Shown here piece after piece: positions 63,580 to 64,000 of a stretch of 64,000 nt of DNA. The first letter of the stretch is position 1; each line of letters opens with the position of its first letter. The notes beneath the pieces were generated by a model. It was given only the letters and a program-made list of their open reading frames with translations, did no database searches and was not told where the DNA came from. Source of the DNA: Myxococcaceae bacterium (GTDB lineage Bacteria; Myxococcota; Myxococcia; Myxococcales; Myxococcaceae); assembly GCA_016926755.1 (NCBI GenBank), contig JAFGNZ010000006.1:1-64000 (forward strand). Direction: 5' to 3'. Both the position numbers and the translations under genes were made by a program.

Positions 63580-64000
63580 GCGCCGACAGATCCTGCGCTG
63601 GCACCCTCCGCCCGAGCGAGTGCAGCACCCACTGCCGAACGAACGCGAAGTACGAAGAAATGAACGGCGCGCCCTGCGCGGCCAGCTCCTCCTTCAGCAG
63701 CGCGTGGAGGTGAGGCAGGTTGTACCAGGGCACGCGGGGGAAGAGGTGGTGCTCGAGGTGATAGTTCTCGTTGCACATGAAGAACGTCGTCACCGGATTG
63801 GTGAGGATGGTGCGGCTGCCGCGGATCGGGTGATCGGGCTCGGGCAGCAGCGTGTGCTGGCTCATGCCTCGGATGTTCACCAGGGTGTTGATGATGATCA
63901 TCGGGATGAGCCAGCCATGCAGCAGCGCCTCGAGCGGCAGCGGTGAGGCGATCGCCAGCCCCCCGAGCACGAACACCGAGGCGACCTCGAGGGCGATCCA
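63572..64000 (-). CDS. Fatty-acid desaturase (partial, N-terminus outside window)
   Basis: The last 142 residues are in the window; the frame is open to the right edge (WIALEVASVFVLGG). It has RGMSQHTLLPEPDHPIRGSR and the third histidine box MCNENYHLEHHLFPRVPWYN with HxxHH (HLEHH), which bind the di-iron centre in membrane desaturases. The C-terminus is soluble. The enzyme introduces double bonds into acyl chains at the membrane. The upstream genes of this operon are not visible. Confidence 0.88.
   Translation of the reverse strand, partial: WIALEVASVFVLGGLAIASPLPLEALLHGWLIPMIIINTLVNIRGMSQHTLLPEPDHPIRGSRTILTNPVTTFFMCNENYHLEHHLFPRVPWYNLPHLHALLKEELAAQGAPFISSYFAFVRQWVLHSLGRRVPAQDLSAHG

Overview
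This window is high-GC (roughly two thirds G+C) chromosomal DNA, most consistent with a myxobacterium of the Cystobacterineae (Archangium/Cystobacter/Stigmatella/Hyalangium-like). That assignment is inference from gene content: multi-domain kinases, DUF4157 proteins, a DUF6519 tail protein, a strong GC3 bias and frequent ATGA/TGATG overlaps. No rRNA or 16S marker is present. The window is entirely coding-dense, and no gap between genes exceeds 300 bases.

Layout. 1-11.9 kb is ordinary chromosome: rpsL-rpsG (str operon head), rimI with a SurA-like lipobox-free exported protein, a DnaJ chaperone, a HEAT-repeat protein, a hybrid histidine kinase, PlsB, and then a minus-strand trio (outer-membrane barrel, 13-haem cytochrome c, Ig-like lipoprotein) that looks like a porin-cytochrome electron conduit. 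12-23.4 kb holds a CPBP protease, a subtilisin-like lipoprotein, small alpha/beta hydrolases, a lipase-like protein sandwiched between two paralogues of an unknown family, RlmI, a HAD phosphatase and CorA.

23.5-31.9 kb carries a 2020-residue protein that fuses helical, STAND/AAA-like ATPase and protein-kinase modules, a DUF2520 Rossmann protein, and an AAA ATPase whose Walker A lysine and switch histidine are both substituted.

31.9-57.6 kb is the centrepiece: a full extracellular contractile injection system (eCIS, Afp/PVC/Mac-like). On the plus strand, in one tightly packed operon, are a DUF4157-transglutaminase cargo candidate, sheath, tube, gp26-like zinc-ribbon protein, proline-rich protein, small Afp6-position protein, tube-initiator (CIS_tube) and LysM proteins split into two genes, gp27-like hub, baseplate J protein, tail-protein-I-like wedge, DUF6519 protein, a gp25 fused to an extra N-terminal module, a gpV-like spike with an HxH tip, a DUF4255 cap/terminator protein and the Afp15-type AAA ATPase. 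Converging on it from the minus strand is a 1162-residue DUF4157 polymorphic-toxin-like protein with a nuclease-like C-terminus, followed by an overlapping gene that is a candidate immunity protein. There is no capsid, portal or terminase gene, so this is not a prophage. A clear tape-measure, a PAAR tip and a classical tail fibre are not recognisable. The working model is that the tube and baseplate assemble under the DUF4255 cap and AAA ATPase, the DUF4157 proteins load as cargo, and the transglutaminase and nuclease domains act in the target.

57.7-64 kb returns to the chromosome on the minus strand: ubiE/menG methyltransferase, an M48 metallopeptidase overlapping a TPR membrane protein, a DUF1622 protein, a PAP2-family phosphatase and a 5'-truncated fatty-acid desaturase.
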